The notes under the pieces were generated by a model. It worked only from the letters and a program-made list of their open reading frames with translations, was not told the origin of the DNA and searched no databases. Positions 28,365 to 37,207 of a DNA stretch of 64,000 bases are shown piece after piece (within the stretch, counting starts at the first letter, position 1; the number at the start of each line of letters is the position of its first letter). Position numbers and translations under genes: made by a program. Source of the DNA: Actinomadura madurae (GTDB lineage Bacteria > Actinomycetota > Actinomycetes > Streptosporangiales > Streptosporangiaceae); NCBI RefSeq assembly GCF_900115095.1, contig NZ_FOVH01000001.1:893725-957724 (forward strand), in the 5' to 3' direction.

Positions 28365-29177
28365 CTACCGTCCCGGCAAGCGGACAGCTCCCCTGCCGAA
28401 CCCCATCGTGCCAGGCACGTCGCCGAGTCCTTCGGCACGGACGCCGCACGCTACGACCGGACCCGTCCCGCCTATCCCGACGCCATGGTGGACCGGATCG
28501 CCGCCGCGAGCCCCGGCCCGGACGTCCTGGACGTCGGCTGCGGCACCGGCACCGCCGCCCGGCAGTTCCAGGCCGCCGCCTGCACCGTGCTGGGCGTCGA
28601 GCCCGACGCCCGCATGGCCGCCTTCGCGCGGCGCCGCGGCCTCGACGTCGAGGTGGCGGCCTTCGAGACCTGGGACGCCGCCGGCCGCGACTTCGACGCC
28701 GTCGTCGCCGGGACGGCCTGGCACTGGATCGACCCGGTCGCGGGCGCGGCCAAGGCGGCCCGGGTGCTCCGCCCCGCCGGCCGCCTCGCCGCGTTCTGGC
28801 ACGTCTTCCAGCTTCCCGCCGAGGTCGCGGACGCCCTCGTCGAGGTCTACGAGCGCGTGGCGCCCGGCTCCCCGCTCTCCGGCCAGGCGGGGCGGCCCGC
28901 CCTGGACGTCTACCAGGCGATGTTCGACAAGGCCGCCGACGGCATGCGGCAGGCGGGCGCGTTCACCGATCCCGAGCAGTGGCGCTTCGACTGGGAGCAC
29001 CACTACACCCGGGACGAGTGGCTCGACCAGATGCCCACGCACGGCAGCCTGACCACCCTCCCGCCCGAGAAGGCGACGGAGGTGCTCGACGGCGTCGGCG
29101 CCGCCATCGACGCGCTGGGCGGCGGCTTCACGCTGCCCTACATCACGATGGCCGTCACCGCGACGCGGACCGGCTGA
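28356..29177 (+). CDS. SAM-dependent methyltransferase
   Basis: A 273-residue class I methyltransferase (Methyltransf_11 type). Motif I VLDVGCGTGTAARQF, acidic end of beta2 LGVEPDARM, then FDAVVAGTAWHWID, the region typical of this group in actinomycetes. The start lies inside the second operator palindrome; an earlier in-frame ATG is upstream of the predicted transcript start. Its substrate is unknown. TetR control suggests a detoxification or resistance role, by inference only. Confidence 0.85.
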   Translation: MPTLPSRQADSSPAEPHRARHVAESFGTDAARYDRTRPAYPDAMVDRIAAASPGPDVLDVGCGTGTAARQFQAAACTVLGVEPDARMAAFARRRGLDVEVAAFETWDAAGRDFDAVVAGTAWHWIDPVAGAAKAARVLRPAGRLAAFWHVFQLPAEVADALVEVYERVAPGSPLSGQAGRPALDVYQAMFDKAADGMRQAGAFTDPEQWRFDWEHHYTRDEWLDQMPTHGSLTTLPPEKATEVLDGVGAAIDALGGGFTLPYITMAVTATRTG

Positions 29178-29660
29178 TCAGAGCGTCACGCGGCGCCGGG
29201 TGTCGGTGCCCGTGGGGTTGCGCGGGTCGCGGCCGGGCAGGTGCACCTCCCACCCGGTCGCGTCCGCGTGGTACAGCCGCCACGGGTTGTCCCCGACGAG
29301 GTCCCGCGGTTCGAGCCGGTAGGCGCCGGGATCCACCTCCGCGAACGCCTCGGCGCACCGCCGCGGCAGCTCGTCGTCCGGCACCCTCGCCGCCACGGCG
29401 TCGAGGTAGACGGCGCGGCCTTTGCCGATCTCCACGGACGAGTCGTAGATGACGATCGCCACCTCGGGGCGCGCGGCGACGTTCTTCGAGTGCCGCGCGT
29501 CCGGAGACGACACCCAGTAGAACGTGCGGTAGCCGGCGTGCGTGAAGTACACCGGCGACACCCGCGGCCGGCCGTCGTCCTCGCTCGTTGCGAGCGTCAT
29601 GTACCGGTTCCCGTCGATGACGCTCCGCGCCAGCTCGTCCAGATCATCAGGAAGGCTCAT
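29178..29660 (-). CDS. Pyridoxamine-5'-phosphate-oxidase-family flavin/F420 split-barrel protein
   Basis: A 160-residue protein of the split-barrel fold. YMTLATSEDDGRPRVSPVYF (strands 1-2) and FYWVSSPDARHSKNVAARP (the phosphate-binding SRKxxN-like turn) are characteristic. Members bind FMN or F420 and reduce or sequester small molecules. The C-terminal AWRLYHADATGWEV pattern (here PWRLYHADATGWEV) is common in actinobacterial members. The gene abuts the methyltransferase stop and stands alone between convergent and giant genes. Confidence 0.85.
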   Translation of the reverse strand: MSLPDDLDELARSVIDGNRYMTLATSEDDGRPRVSPVYFTHAGYRTFYWVSSPDARHSKNVAARPEVAIVIYDSSVEIGKGRAVYLDAVAARVPDDELPRRCAEAFAEVDPGAYRLEPRDLVGDNPWRLYHADATGWEVHLPGRDPRNPTGTDTRRRVTL

Positions 29661-29691
29661 CCTGAGATCTTCCTGCAGATCGCTCGCCCGG

Positions 29692-32600
29692 TCAGGGGCA
29701 GACGGAACGGAATCTCTGCCCGGGGACGTATCGGGCCCACTCTCCGGCGGTGAGCGAGCGCCCGGCGATGGCGCAGACGGCCGCGTAGGGATCGCGGGGG
29801 GCCGCCACGTCCCACTGCCGCACCGTCCTGTCGGCGCCGCCGCTGATCAGGGTGCGCCCGTCCGGGCCGAAGAGCACGGCGGCGACGGCCCCGTCGTGCC
29901 CGGTGAGGGGACCGCTGATCTGCGTTCGCGTTTCCGGGTCCCACAAGTGGATCTCTCCGTCACCACTTCCGCTGGCCAGGGCTCGCCCGTCATGGCTGAA
30001 CGCGATGGAACCCACATAGGCGGTGTGGCCGGTGAGGGCCGCGCCGATCTGCCGATGGGCGCGGACGTCCCACAGCCGGACCGTGCCGTCGAGGCTGCCG
30101 CTCGCCAATGATCGGCCGTCAGGGCTGAACGCCAGGGAGGAGATGATGCCTTCGTGGCCTGCGAAAGGGGCGCCGATCTGCCTGTGCGTCCTGCTGTCGA
30201 ACAACCGCACCGAGTTGCCGTCGCCCTCGGTGGCCAGGGTGCGCCCGTCCGGGCTGAAGGCCACGGGTCCGCTGTAGTCGCCGGAGCCGGTGATCGGTGC
30301 GCCGGTCTGCCGCCAGGTTCGGACGTCCCACAGCCGGACCGTGGAATAGCCGTCCACGACGGCCAGGGTGCGTCCGTCCGGGCTGAAGGCCACGGATCCG
30401 CTGTAGTCGCCGGTGATGGGGGCGCCGGTCTGACGCCGGGTCCGCACGTCCCACAGCCGGACCGTCTTGTCGTTGCCGCCACTGGTGGCCAGGGTGTCCC
30501 CGCCGAGGCTGAAAGCGACGGATGTGACGCTCTCGGCGTGCGCCCTTTCGAGCAAGGCGATCTGACGGCGCCGGTGAAGGTCCCAGAACCGCACTGTCCT
30601 GTCCGCGCTGCCAGTGGCCAGGGTCTTTCCGTCGCGGTTCAGCGCCAGGGAGGTGATCTCTTCCCGATGACCGGCGAGCGGGTCACCGACCTGCCTGTGC
30701 GTGGTGAAGTTCCACAGCCGCACGGTGCCGTCTGTGCCGCCGGTGACCAGGGTGCCGCCGTCATTGAGGAAGATGATGGACGTCACCGAGTCGGTATGGC
30801 CGATGAAGGGCTCACCGAGCTGGCGCCGGGTATGAACGTTCCACAGTCGCAGGGTGTTGCCGCTGTCACCGATGGCCAGGGTGCGCCCGTCCGGGCTGAA
30901 GGCCAGAGAGGTCACGTCGCCGTCGTGGGCGGTGAGAGGACCGCCGACCGGCTTGCGCGTCGCGGAGTCCCATAGCCGCACCACGCTTTTCCCGCCGGTG
31001 GCGAGCATGTTCCCGCTCGGGCTGAACACCGCGGTGGGGGGCATCGAGTCGTAGTCGACTTCGAGAGGGGCGCCGATCCGCTCACGCGTCCTGGTGTCCC
31101 ATATCTGCACCTTGCCGTCGGTGCCGGTGGCGAGAGCGCGTCCGTCCGGGCTGAACGCCACGGAGGCGGGTTCACCCCGGCCGGTGAGGTCCTCTCCGAT
31201 CTGCTCGTGCGTCCTCGCGTCCCACAACCGGACCATGCCGTCGCCGCTGGTGGCCAGGGTGCGTCCGTCCGGGTGGAACACCATCGCGTCGACGGGGTTG
31301 CCGTGATCGGGAAGCGGCGCTCCGACCTGCTTGCGCGTCCTGACGTCCCAGAACAGCACCCTGTGATCGCCGCCGCTGCTGGTCGCCAGGGTGCGCCCGT
31401 CGGGGCTGAAACTCGCGGAGACCGCACCGTCCAGGCCGGTGAGCGGCGCGCCGACGTGCCGGCGTGTCCTGACGTCGACGAACGACACTTCGTTCAGGGT
31501 GCCGAGCGCGAGCGTGCGTCCGTCCGGGCTGAGCTCGGCCGCGGTGATCGAGTCGGCGCGCGAAGTGAGAACGCCGCGCTCGGGCCTGCTCAGCATGAAG
31601 AGCAGGTTCGCGCGGGTCGCGGGTGCCGGGTCGATGCGCCAGGCGGCCGCGGCCAGCAGTGCGGAAAGGACGGGGTCGGTGGCCTGGAGCCGGCTCTGGG
31701 CGATGAGCTGGCGGGAGACGGCCAGGTCCCGCTGATGCCGTGCGTCGACGGACGAGCGGACGGCCGTGGCGGCCAGGCCCAGTGCGAACACCACGAGCAC
31801 GGAGAAGGCGGCCAGCACGGCCCGGCGGCGGCGCCTGCCGCGGATCCGGGCGCGGGCGCCGGCGGCGAGGAAGAGACGCGCGGTGTCGGTCAGGGCGGGG
31901 AAGCGGCCGGGGTCCGCCTGCCAGCGGGTCCGGGCGCTCTGGACGGCGGCCAGCCGTTCGCCGCGGAACAGGAAGGAGGCGGACCGGCCGTGGCCGGCCC
32001 ATTCGCCGGCGGCGTCCACGAGCTGGTTGTAGAGGGCGTGATCGGACAGGTCCGCCTCCAGCCAGCCGCGCAGTCGCGGCCAGGCGCGCAGCAGAACGTC
32101 GTGGGCGATCTGAACGCCGGAGTCGTCGACGACGATGAGCCGCCGCGCGGCGAAGACGTCCAGGATCCGGTCCGAGTCGGCGCGTCCCCGGTCGGAGTGA
32201 CCGGCGTGCAGGTCCGGGCGCTGGACGGTGCGCCGCGCGAGCCGGCCGTCGCGCGAGACCGCTGTCAGCCGGTGGAACACGTGGCGGGCCAGCCGCTGCC
32301 GACCGGGGTCCAGGTCGGCGTAGGCCGCCTCGGCGCTGGTGGCCACCGCCTGCGTGACACCGCCGGTCAGGGCGTAGCCGCGGCCGGTGAGCCGGTCGTC
32401 CTCGCGGTGCTCCCAGATCGTCAGCATCGCCTGGGACAGCAGCGGCAGCGCCCCGGCGTCGTAACCGCCGGCGGGCGAGCGCAGCGGGCTGAGAATGGTG
32501 TCGATCAGGCCGGGCTCGATGCTCAGGCCGGCGACGTCGGCGGGCCCGGTGATCGCGCGCCGCAGGTCGGCCTCCGCCATCGGGCCCACGACGAAGGGGC

Positions 32601-33960
32601 CGTCCTGGAGCGCGGCGGCGAGCAGGGGGTGCTGCGCGCACCGGTCGATGAAGTCGCCGCGGACGGCGATCACGACCAGGGCCGCGGAGGCGCCGTCGGG
32701 TCCGGCCGGCGCGCTCGCGGCCGCGTGGAGAGCGGTGATGAACGCGTCCCGTTCCACCTCGGCCCGTTCGCGCCGCTCGTCCGGGACGTCCAGGGTGAAC
32801 AGCTCCTCGAACTGGTCGACGGCCAGGATCAGCCGGGATCCGGTCGCGGCCGGGCCGGACAGGCCGCGGCGCCCCGCGTCGGCGTCGAGCGCCTGGCGTA
32901 CCAGGAGGTGCGCCTGACCGGGCTCCCGTGTGAGCGAGCGCAGCACGCCGGGAGCATCCAGGCCCGCCAGCCCGGCCACCAGGATCGCCAGGCGCTCCAG
33001 CGGAGATCCGGTGGGCCGGTCGAGGACATGGCGCGGCCACTGCCGGGCCGCCTCCGACAACTCACCGCGCCCGGCCGCCGGCAGCAGCCCCGCACGCAGC
33101 AGGGACGACTTGCCCGCCCCCGACGCGCCGGTCACGATCAGCGGTCCGGCGCTGGTCAGGCGCTGCGCGAGCCTGGCCACCAGCTGCGCCGTGAGCACCT
33201 CCCGCCCGTAGAACACCCCGGCGTCCGCTTCGCTGAAGGCGACCAGCCCCCGGTAGGGGCACCCGTCGGACCACGCCGCCCCGGACTCGGGTGGACGACC
33301 CGGGCGGGTCCGCCGCTCGATCGCGGCCACCTGCTCTAGGAGCAGCCGCGTATCGGTGGCCTGCCGGTACCCCAGGTCCACGGCGAGCTGGAGCTGGGCG
33401 CTCTGCTGCCGGAGCCGGCCGCCCTGGCGGTCGATGCCCTCGCGGAGGAGCCCCAGCTGAACCCGCAGCTCGGACAGGACGAACCCGAATTCGCCGAACT
33501 CCTCGCCCACCGCCGCCAGCCCGGCGGCCAGCTCCGCCTGCAACCGGCGGTCACCGGTCTCCAGCACCGCCTCGATCGCGGCGCCGACCGCCCCGACCTC
33601 CCGCAGCAACTCCGCGATCTCGCCGCGCAGCCGTTCCGCCCGCTCCCCGCCGGCCTCCAGGATCCGCCGGACGCCCCGCTCCAGCTCTGACTCCAGATCT
33701 CCCTCCGAGCCCTGGACCTCCTGGCCGGCCAGCCGCGCGATCCCCGACCTCACCAGATCGGTCAGGACGTTCCCGCCGACCGCCGTCACCGCCCCGACTC
33801 CCGCCGAGGCCACCGCCGACGCCCCGACGACCGGGATCAGCAACGGCCCGACCGCGCCCGCCGCCAACACCGACAGCAGCACCGGAGCGGACCACCGCCG
33901 CGCCTGCGCCCCGGTCGACCCCGTCCACCGGACCACCCGGGCCCTCACTCCGGCCCGCAT
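29692..33960 (-). CDS. nSTAND1 ATPase with 14 WD40 blades
   Basis: A protein of about 1422 residues. A hydrophobic stretch (about 25-61, rich in Ala/Val/Gly) opens it, followed by a predicted coiled coil. The nSTAND1 ATPase begins CPYRGLVAFSEADAGVFYGR; Walker A TGASGAGKSS (about 277-286) and Walker B LILAVDQFEEL (about 377-387) are intact. A transmembrane helix (about 714-734) precedes 14 WD40 blades, probably two seven-blade propellers. Such proteins are signal-sensing, oligomerising ATPases; no separate effector domain is recognisable, so the N-terminal hydrophobic region could be the effector. Start choice: ATG 33960 has GGAG 4 nt upstream; ATG 34014 is possible; longer frames would overlap the next gene. 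Confidence 0.85.
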   Translation of the reverse strand: MRAGVRARVVRWTGSTGAQARRWSAPVLLSVLAAGAVGPLLIPVVGASAVASAGVGAVTAVGGNVLTDLVRSGIARLAGQEVQGSEGDLESELERGVRRILEAGGERAERLRGEIAELLREVGAVGAAIEAVLETGDRRLQAELAAGLAAVGEEFGEFGFVLSELRVQLGLLREGIDRQGGRLRQQSAQLQLAVDLGYRQATDTRLLLEQVAAIERRTRPGRPPESGAAWSDGCPYRGLVAFSEADAGVFYGREVLTAQLVARLAQRLTSAGPLIVTGASGAGKSSLLRAGLLPAAGRGELSEAARQWPRHVLDRPTGSPLERLAILVAGLAGLDAPGVLRSLTREPGQAHLLVRQALDADAGRRGLSGPAATGSRLILAVDQFEELFTLDVPDERRERAEVERDAFITALHAAASAPAGPDGASAALVVIAVRGDFIDRCAQHPLLAAALQDGPFVVGPMAEADLRRAITGPADVAGLSIEPGLIDTILSPLRSPAGGYDAGALPLLSQAMLTIWEHREDDRLTGRGYALTGGVTQAVATSAEAAYADLDPGRQRLARHVFHRLTAVSRDGRLARRTVQRPDLHAGHSDRGRADSDRILDVFAARRLIVVDDSGVQIAHDVLLRAWPRLRGWLEADLSDHALYNQLVDAAGEWAGHGRSASFLFRGERLAAVQSARTRWQADPGRFPALTDTARLFLAAGARARIRGRRRRRAVLAAFSVLVVFALGLAATAVRSSVDARHQRDLAVSRQLIAQSRLQATDPVLSALLAAAAWRIDPAPATRANLLFMLSRPERGVLTSRADSITAAELSPDGRTLALGTLNEVSFVDVRTRRHVGAPLTGLDGAVSASFSPDGRTLATSSGGDHRVLFWDVRTRKQVGAPLPDHGNPVDAMVFHPDGRTLATSGDGMVRLWDARTHEQIGEDLTGRGEPASVAFSPDGRALATGTDGKVQIWDTRTRERIGAPLEVDYDSMPPTAVFSPSGNMLATGGKSVVRLWDSATRKPVGGPLTAHDGDVTSLAFSPDGRTLAIGDSGNTLRLWNVHTRRQLGEPFIGHTDSVTSIIFLNDGGTLVTGGTDGTVRLWNFTTHRQVGDPLAGHREEITSLALNRDGKTLATGSADRTVRFWDLHRRRQIALLERAHAESVTSVAFSLGGDTLATSGGNDKTVRLWDVRTRRQTGAPITGDYSGSVAFSPDGRTLAVVDGYSTVRLWDVRTWRQTGAPITGSGDYSGPVAFSPDGRTLATEGDGNSVRLFDSRTHRQIGAPFAGHEGIISSLAFSPDGRSLASGSLDGTVRLWDVRAHRQIGAALTGHTAYVGSIAFSHDGRALASGSGDGEIHLWDPETRTQISGPLTGHDGAVAAVLFGPDGRTLISGGADRTVRQWDVAAPRDPYAAVCAIAGRSLTAGEWARYVPGQRFRSVCP

Positions 33961-34078
33961 CAACTCCGATCGATCACTCCGCGTGTCCTCGCGCACACGC
34001 CAATCCCAGTGCATCGGGAGCGGCAGGGAGCGGCGAACACCGTAATCGACCAAAAGGTCACGAGGGGTGGCGCAAGGA

Positions 34079-34648
34079 TCAGGCCGGGGGCCAGTTCTTG
34101 AGGGCGACGTCGAGGGCGTCCAGGGTTCTGCTCCAGGAGGCCTCCACATCACGGGGGGTGTGGCTGAAGCTGCCCGCGGTCTCCAGGCTCACGTAGCCGT
34201 GGAAGACGCTGCCCAGCATCCGGACCGCGTCGGTCTCGTCGGGCTCTGACAGGTCGTAGGCCCGCAGCAGTGCCCGCGTCATCTCCGAGTGCCGCCGTGC
34301 CGCGCTCCTGGCGGCCGTCTCGGGGTCCAGCTCCATCCGGGCGGCGGCGTACCTGCCCGGGTGGCGCTTGGCGTAGTCGCGGTAGGCGCTCGCGAAGGCC
34401 ACCAGGGCGTCCTTGCCCGCGCGCCCCGCCACCGCCGCGGCGACCTCGTCGGCTAGCTCGGCCAGGGCCAGCAGCGCGACGCGAGTCTTCAGATCATGGG
34501 CGTTCTTGATGTGCGAGTACAGGCTCGCCTCCTTGACGCCGAACCGGCGCGCGAGCGCCGCGACGGTCACGTTGCCGAAACCGACCTCGTCGGCCAGCTC
34601 CGCCGCCGCCCCGGTCAGCCGCTCGACGGTCACCCCCGCCCGAGCCAT
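34079..34648 (-). CDS. TetR-family regulator
   Basis: A 189-residue regulator whose helix-turn-helix (VTVAALARRFGVKEASLYSH, then IKNAHDL) is typical; the C-terminal domain resembles TetR_C_33 types (WHG-like). GAGG lies 8 nt before the ATG at 34648. It diverges from the FBP gene, and this TetR-FBP pairing recurs in actinomycetes; the inverted repeat between them is the likely operator. Confidence 0.85.
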   Translation of the reverse strand: MARAGVTVERLTGAAAELADEVGFGNVTVAALARRFGVKEASLYSHIKNAHDLKTRVALLALAELADEVAAAVAGRAGKDALVAFASAYRDYAKRHPGRYAAARMELDPETAARSAARRHSEMTRALLRAYDLSEPDETDAVRMLGSVFHGYVSLETAGSFSHTPRDVEASWSRTLDALDVALKNWPPA

Positions 34649-34673
34649 GGACCCCACCTCAATCGCCTAGACA

Positions 34674-34712
34674 CCTAATGAATTTGCCTAAGCCTATTAG
34701 GAAGACTAGCCT
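34674..34712. promoter_or_regulatory. Shared promoter/operator of the TetR-FBP pair
   Basis: CCTAAT (34674-34679) and ATTAGG (34696-34701) form an inverted repeat in an AT-rich patch. Within it TTGCCT (34684-34689) and TAGCCT (34707-34712) are 17 bp apart and point right; transcription would start next to the ATG at 34721, again nearly leaderless. Confidence 0.4.
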
Positions 34713-34720
34713 CGCCGCAC

Positions 34721-35218
34721 ATGAGACCCCTGACCGAGCGTGAGATCCGCACGTCTTTCGTCAACTGCTCCAAGGGCGAGGCGAAGCGCCTCGGCCTGCC
34801 CAAGGAGTTCGCCGACCTTCCCTGGGACGACCTGGACTACCTGGGCTGGCGAGATCCCGGCGCCCCCGAGCGCGCCTACCTGGTCGCCGAGCACGACGGC
34901 CGCCTCACCGGCATCGCCCTGCGCAGAGCCTCCGGCGCGTCCCGAGGCTTCACCGCGCGCAGCATGTGCTCGCTGTGCCTGACGACACGGACCGGCGGCG
35001 CCGTGTCCTTGATGACGGCCCGCCGCACCGGCGAGGCCGGGCGCCAGGGCAACTCGGTCGGCCAGTACCTCTGCGACGACCTCGACTGCTCCCTCTACGT
35101 CCGCGACAAGAAGCACTCGGTCGCGGCCGGCGAGTACGAGGAGGCCCTCACCCTGGACGAGAAGATCGCCCGCATGCGGACCAACCTGACCACCTTCCTC
35201 GACAAGATCACCCGCTGA
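34721..35218 (+). CDS. FBP-domain (EF-G-binding, FusB-like) zinc protein
   Basis: A 165-residue protein matching the FBP family: N-terminal helical part (LTEREIRTSFVNCSKGEAKR) and a C-terminal four-cysteine zinc module (SMCSLC and YLCDDLDCSLYVRD). FusB-type relatives bind elongation factor G and free it from fusidic acid-stalled ribosomes. In actinomycetes the native role is not settled, and resistance is only an inference. Control by the divergent TetR is likely. Confidence 0.85.
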   Translation: MRPLTEREIRTSFVNCSKGEAKRLGLPKEFADLPWDDLDYLGWRDPGAPERAYLVAEHDGRLTGIALRRASGASRGFTARSMCSLCLTTRTGGAVSLMTARRTGEAGRQGNSVGQYLCDDLDCSLYVRDKKHSVAAGEYEEALTLDEKIARMRTNLTTFLDKITR

Positions 35219-35224
35219 TCGCGC

Positions 35225-35947
35225 TCATTCCGCCCCGGCGGGCAGCTCCGGGAAGGCGCTGCCGGGGGTCAGCCCTGCCCGCTGAGCGGTCCTGAGCGCC
35301 GCGGTGAGATCCAGGTCGAAACGCTCGCTGAACCAGGCGAAGCCATCGGCGGACAGGGCACGCTCCCGCGCCTGCCTCACCATCTCCTCCAGAGCGCCCT
35401 TCCGCGCCCTGCCGATGGTTTCGTCCAAGGCGCTGTCGACGTCCTCGTCATCGTCGGCGCCGACGGCCTCGGCCAGCTTGTAGCCGAACACGACGTCGGT
35501 CACCATGGCGACCAGTTTCTGCATGTCCATGGTGCGCCCCACCGTGCCGGCGAGCCCGTCGTCCCGGACGCCCGCCGGATACTCGACCCGAGTCCACTCG
35601 CCGTCGAACCAATAGACGAACCCCAGTTCGTCCGCTTCCAGGAGGTCGCGCAGCCATTCGAGCGGCAGCCAGGACGGCGCGCCCGCCAGCAGATCGAGGC
35701 GCGGCTCGCGGAACCTCGTCCTGCTCGCCTCGTGGTCGCATCCGTACAGGACGGCCCGCCCGCCCTCGATGAGCGCCAGCGTCCACTCGTTGCCGCCGGA
35801 ATCGTCATGCGAGACGCCTCTGGAGTGCACCAGGAACGACGCGTTCAAGTCCTCCGGGATCGTGGCCTCCACCGCCGCCATCGCCGCGCCCCGCGCCCAC
35901 AGCTCCCAAGGCTCCGGCAGATCCCCAGGCCGCCCCGGCCTATGCAC
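35225..35947 (-). CDS. Unknown protein of the XRE-DUF397 cluster
   Basis: A 240-residue acidic, soluble protein. Recognisable only by its start, LPEPWELWARGAAMAAVEAT, a motif I have seen in uncharacterised actinomycete proteins. Aromatic clusters such as LGFVYWFDGEWTRVEYP follow, then an acidic helix. The GTG start at 35947 is 5 bp after the DUF397 stop, so it is the third gene of the XRE-DUF397 operon. A role in the same regulatory circuit is inferred. A start at ATG 35881 is possible. Confidence 0.6.
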   Translation of the reverse strand: MHRPGRPGDLPEPWELWARGAAMAAVEATIPEDLNASFLVHSRGVSHDDSGGNEWTLALIEGGRAVLYGCDHEASRTRFREPRLDLLAGAPSWLPLEWLRDLLEADELGFVYWFDGEWTRVEYPAGVRDDGLAGTVGRTMDMQKLVAMVTDVVFGYKLAEAVGADDDEDVDSALDETIGRARKGALEEMVRQARERALSADGFAWFSERFDLDLTAALRTAQRAGLTPGSAFPELPAGAE

Positions 35948-35951
35948 AGCC

Positions 35952-36209
35952 TCAGCCCCGCGCCTTGAGCGTGCTGAGGAACGCGCTCCATGCCCGTGCT
36001 TCGAAGGTGATGACAGGCCCGTCCGGGTCCTTCGAATCCCGCACCGCCACCACCCGGTCGACGCTGGCAAGCTCGACGCAATCAGTTCCTGAAGAGCCTG
36101 TCCAACTGCTCTTTCGCCAGACTGCGGCGACCTCTACGCATTCCTGAGTCTGAGAGCTGCTGAAGCTGCTTCTCCGCCAGATCGCGTTCCTCAGATCCGA
36201 TCCCGTCAT
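35952..36209 (-). CDS. DUF397 protein with duplicated motif
   Basis: An 85-residue member of DUF397, small proteins that pair with XRE/DUF5753 regulators in actinomycetes (WhiJ-like systems, some acting like toxin-antitoxin pairs). The family motif occurs twice: WRRSSFSSSQTQECVEVA (about 11-28) and WRKSSWTGSSGTDCVELA (about 31-48). A partial internal duplication of the N-terminal half is therefore present. It overlaps the stop of the XRE gene by 4 bp. Confidence 0.85.
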   Translation of the reverse strand: MTGSDLRNAIWRRSSFSSSQTQECVEVAAVWRKSSWTGSSGTDCVELASVDRVVAVRDSKDPDGPVITFEARAWSAFLSTLKARG

Positions 36210-37060
36210 AGCTCAGAGATTATTCTCTCGATGGCATCACGGGAGGCGTTCTGGCAGAGTGCCGACGATTGCACCTCTATGCACTTGACTTTATACCGTG
36301 AGACCTCCGTGTCGCCTTCGAGAAGCCATCGTCCGGTCAAGTGGTCGGTGAGGACGATGCTGAGGATGGCGGGCGAGCCGATCTCCAGGAGATCGAACTG
36401 ACCGCCGTAGGCAGGACCGGGATCTACATCCAGCGGGAGAACGTGCAAGTGGAGGTAGTCCTTCTCCATCTCGTTCAACAGTCTTCGGAGTTGGGATCTC
36501 ATCACGTGGCGTCCGCCGCGTACGCGGCGAAGCGCCGCTTCGTCGACGGTCACGTCGAGTCGCGGTACCCGAGATCTTTGCAGAATCTGCTGGCGAGCGA
36601 GGCGGAAAGCGACCCAGCGCTCTATTTGTTCGGGTGGGTTCTCCGGCACCTGCCTCTGGTGCAGCGCGCTGGCGTAGGCCTCGGTTTGCAATAGCCCCGG
36701 GATGTAGGTGGTCTCGGTGATCATGATGCGCGCTGCGTTGTTTTCCACCGACGCATAGTCGATGGCTTCCGGGCTGACCAGGTCGCGGTAGGCGTCCCAC
36801 CAGCCGGGTTGGCGGTCTTGCTCGTTGAGGGTCATGAGGGCGGCGCGGAGGTCCGTGGGGACGTCGTACTGGTCGAGGATGAAGCCGAGGTCGCGGAGGC
36901 GCAGCCATTGCACGCCGTTCTCTATCTGGCTGAGGGACGACGGGGAGCGTTCGAGTTGCTTACCGGCGGTCTTGAGGGTGTACCCGGCCTCCTCCCGGAG
37001 TTGGCGGAGGACTCTTCCGATCTTGCGGCGGCGCGTGGTGGAGAGGGTCGCTTCCGACAT
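36206..37060 (-). CDS. XRE-family regulator with DUF5753
   Basis: A 284-residue protein. The helix-turn-helix lies at about 14-70 (LRQLREEAGYTLKTAGKQLE, then SPSSLSQIENG), followed by the DUF5753 sensor domain (TTYIPGLLQTEAYASA, ALRRVRGG). These regulators work with DUF397 partners in development or antibiotic control. The DNA here is visibly less GC-rich than the neighbouring genes, which hints at horizontal acquisition. It heads the XRE-DUF397-unknown operon and faces the anti-sigma-like ATPase gene across 147 bp. Confidence 0.9.
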   Translation of the reverse strand: MSEATLSTTRRRKIGRVLRQLREEAGYTLKTAGKQLERSPSSLSQIENGVQWLRLRDLGFILDQYDVPTDLRAALMTLNEQDRQPGWWDAYRDLVSPEAIDYASVENNAARIMITETTYIPGLLQTEAYASALHQRQVPENPPEQIERWVAFRLARQQILQRSRVPRLDVTVDEAALRRVRGGRHVMRSQLRRLLNEMEKDYLHLHVLPLDVDPGPAYGGQFDLLEIGSPAILSIVLTDHLTGRWLLEGDTEVSRYKVKCIEVQSSALCQNASRDAIERIISEL

Positions 37061-37207
37061 GTGATCAGAGTGTCACGCTACGAAGTCAGATGTCCGGAGA
37101 ATCGACCACCGCTGAAAATTTAGCCGGGAGTCCTTTCGGGTGACACGGAACGTGTTGAGGTGACTGCGCTGCGCTTGGAGTCTGTGGGTCCGAAAGAGAG
37201 GACTCAG

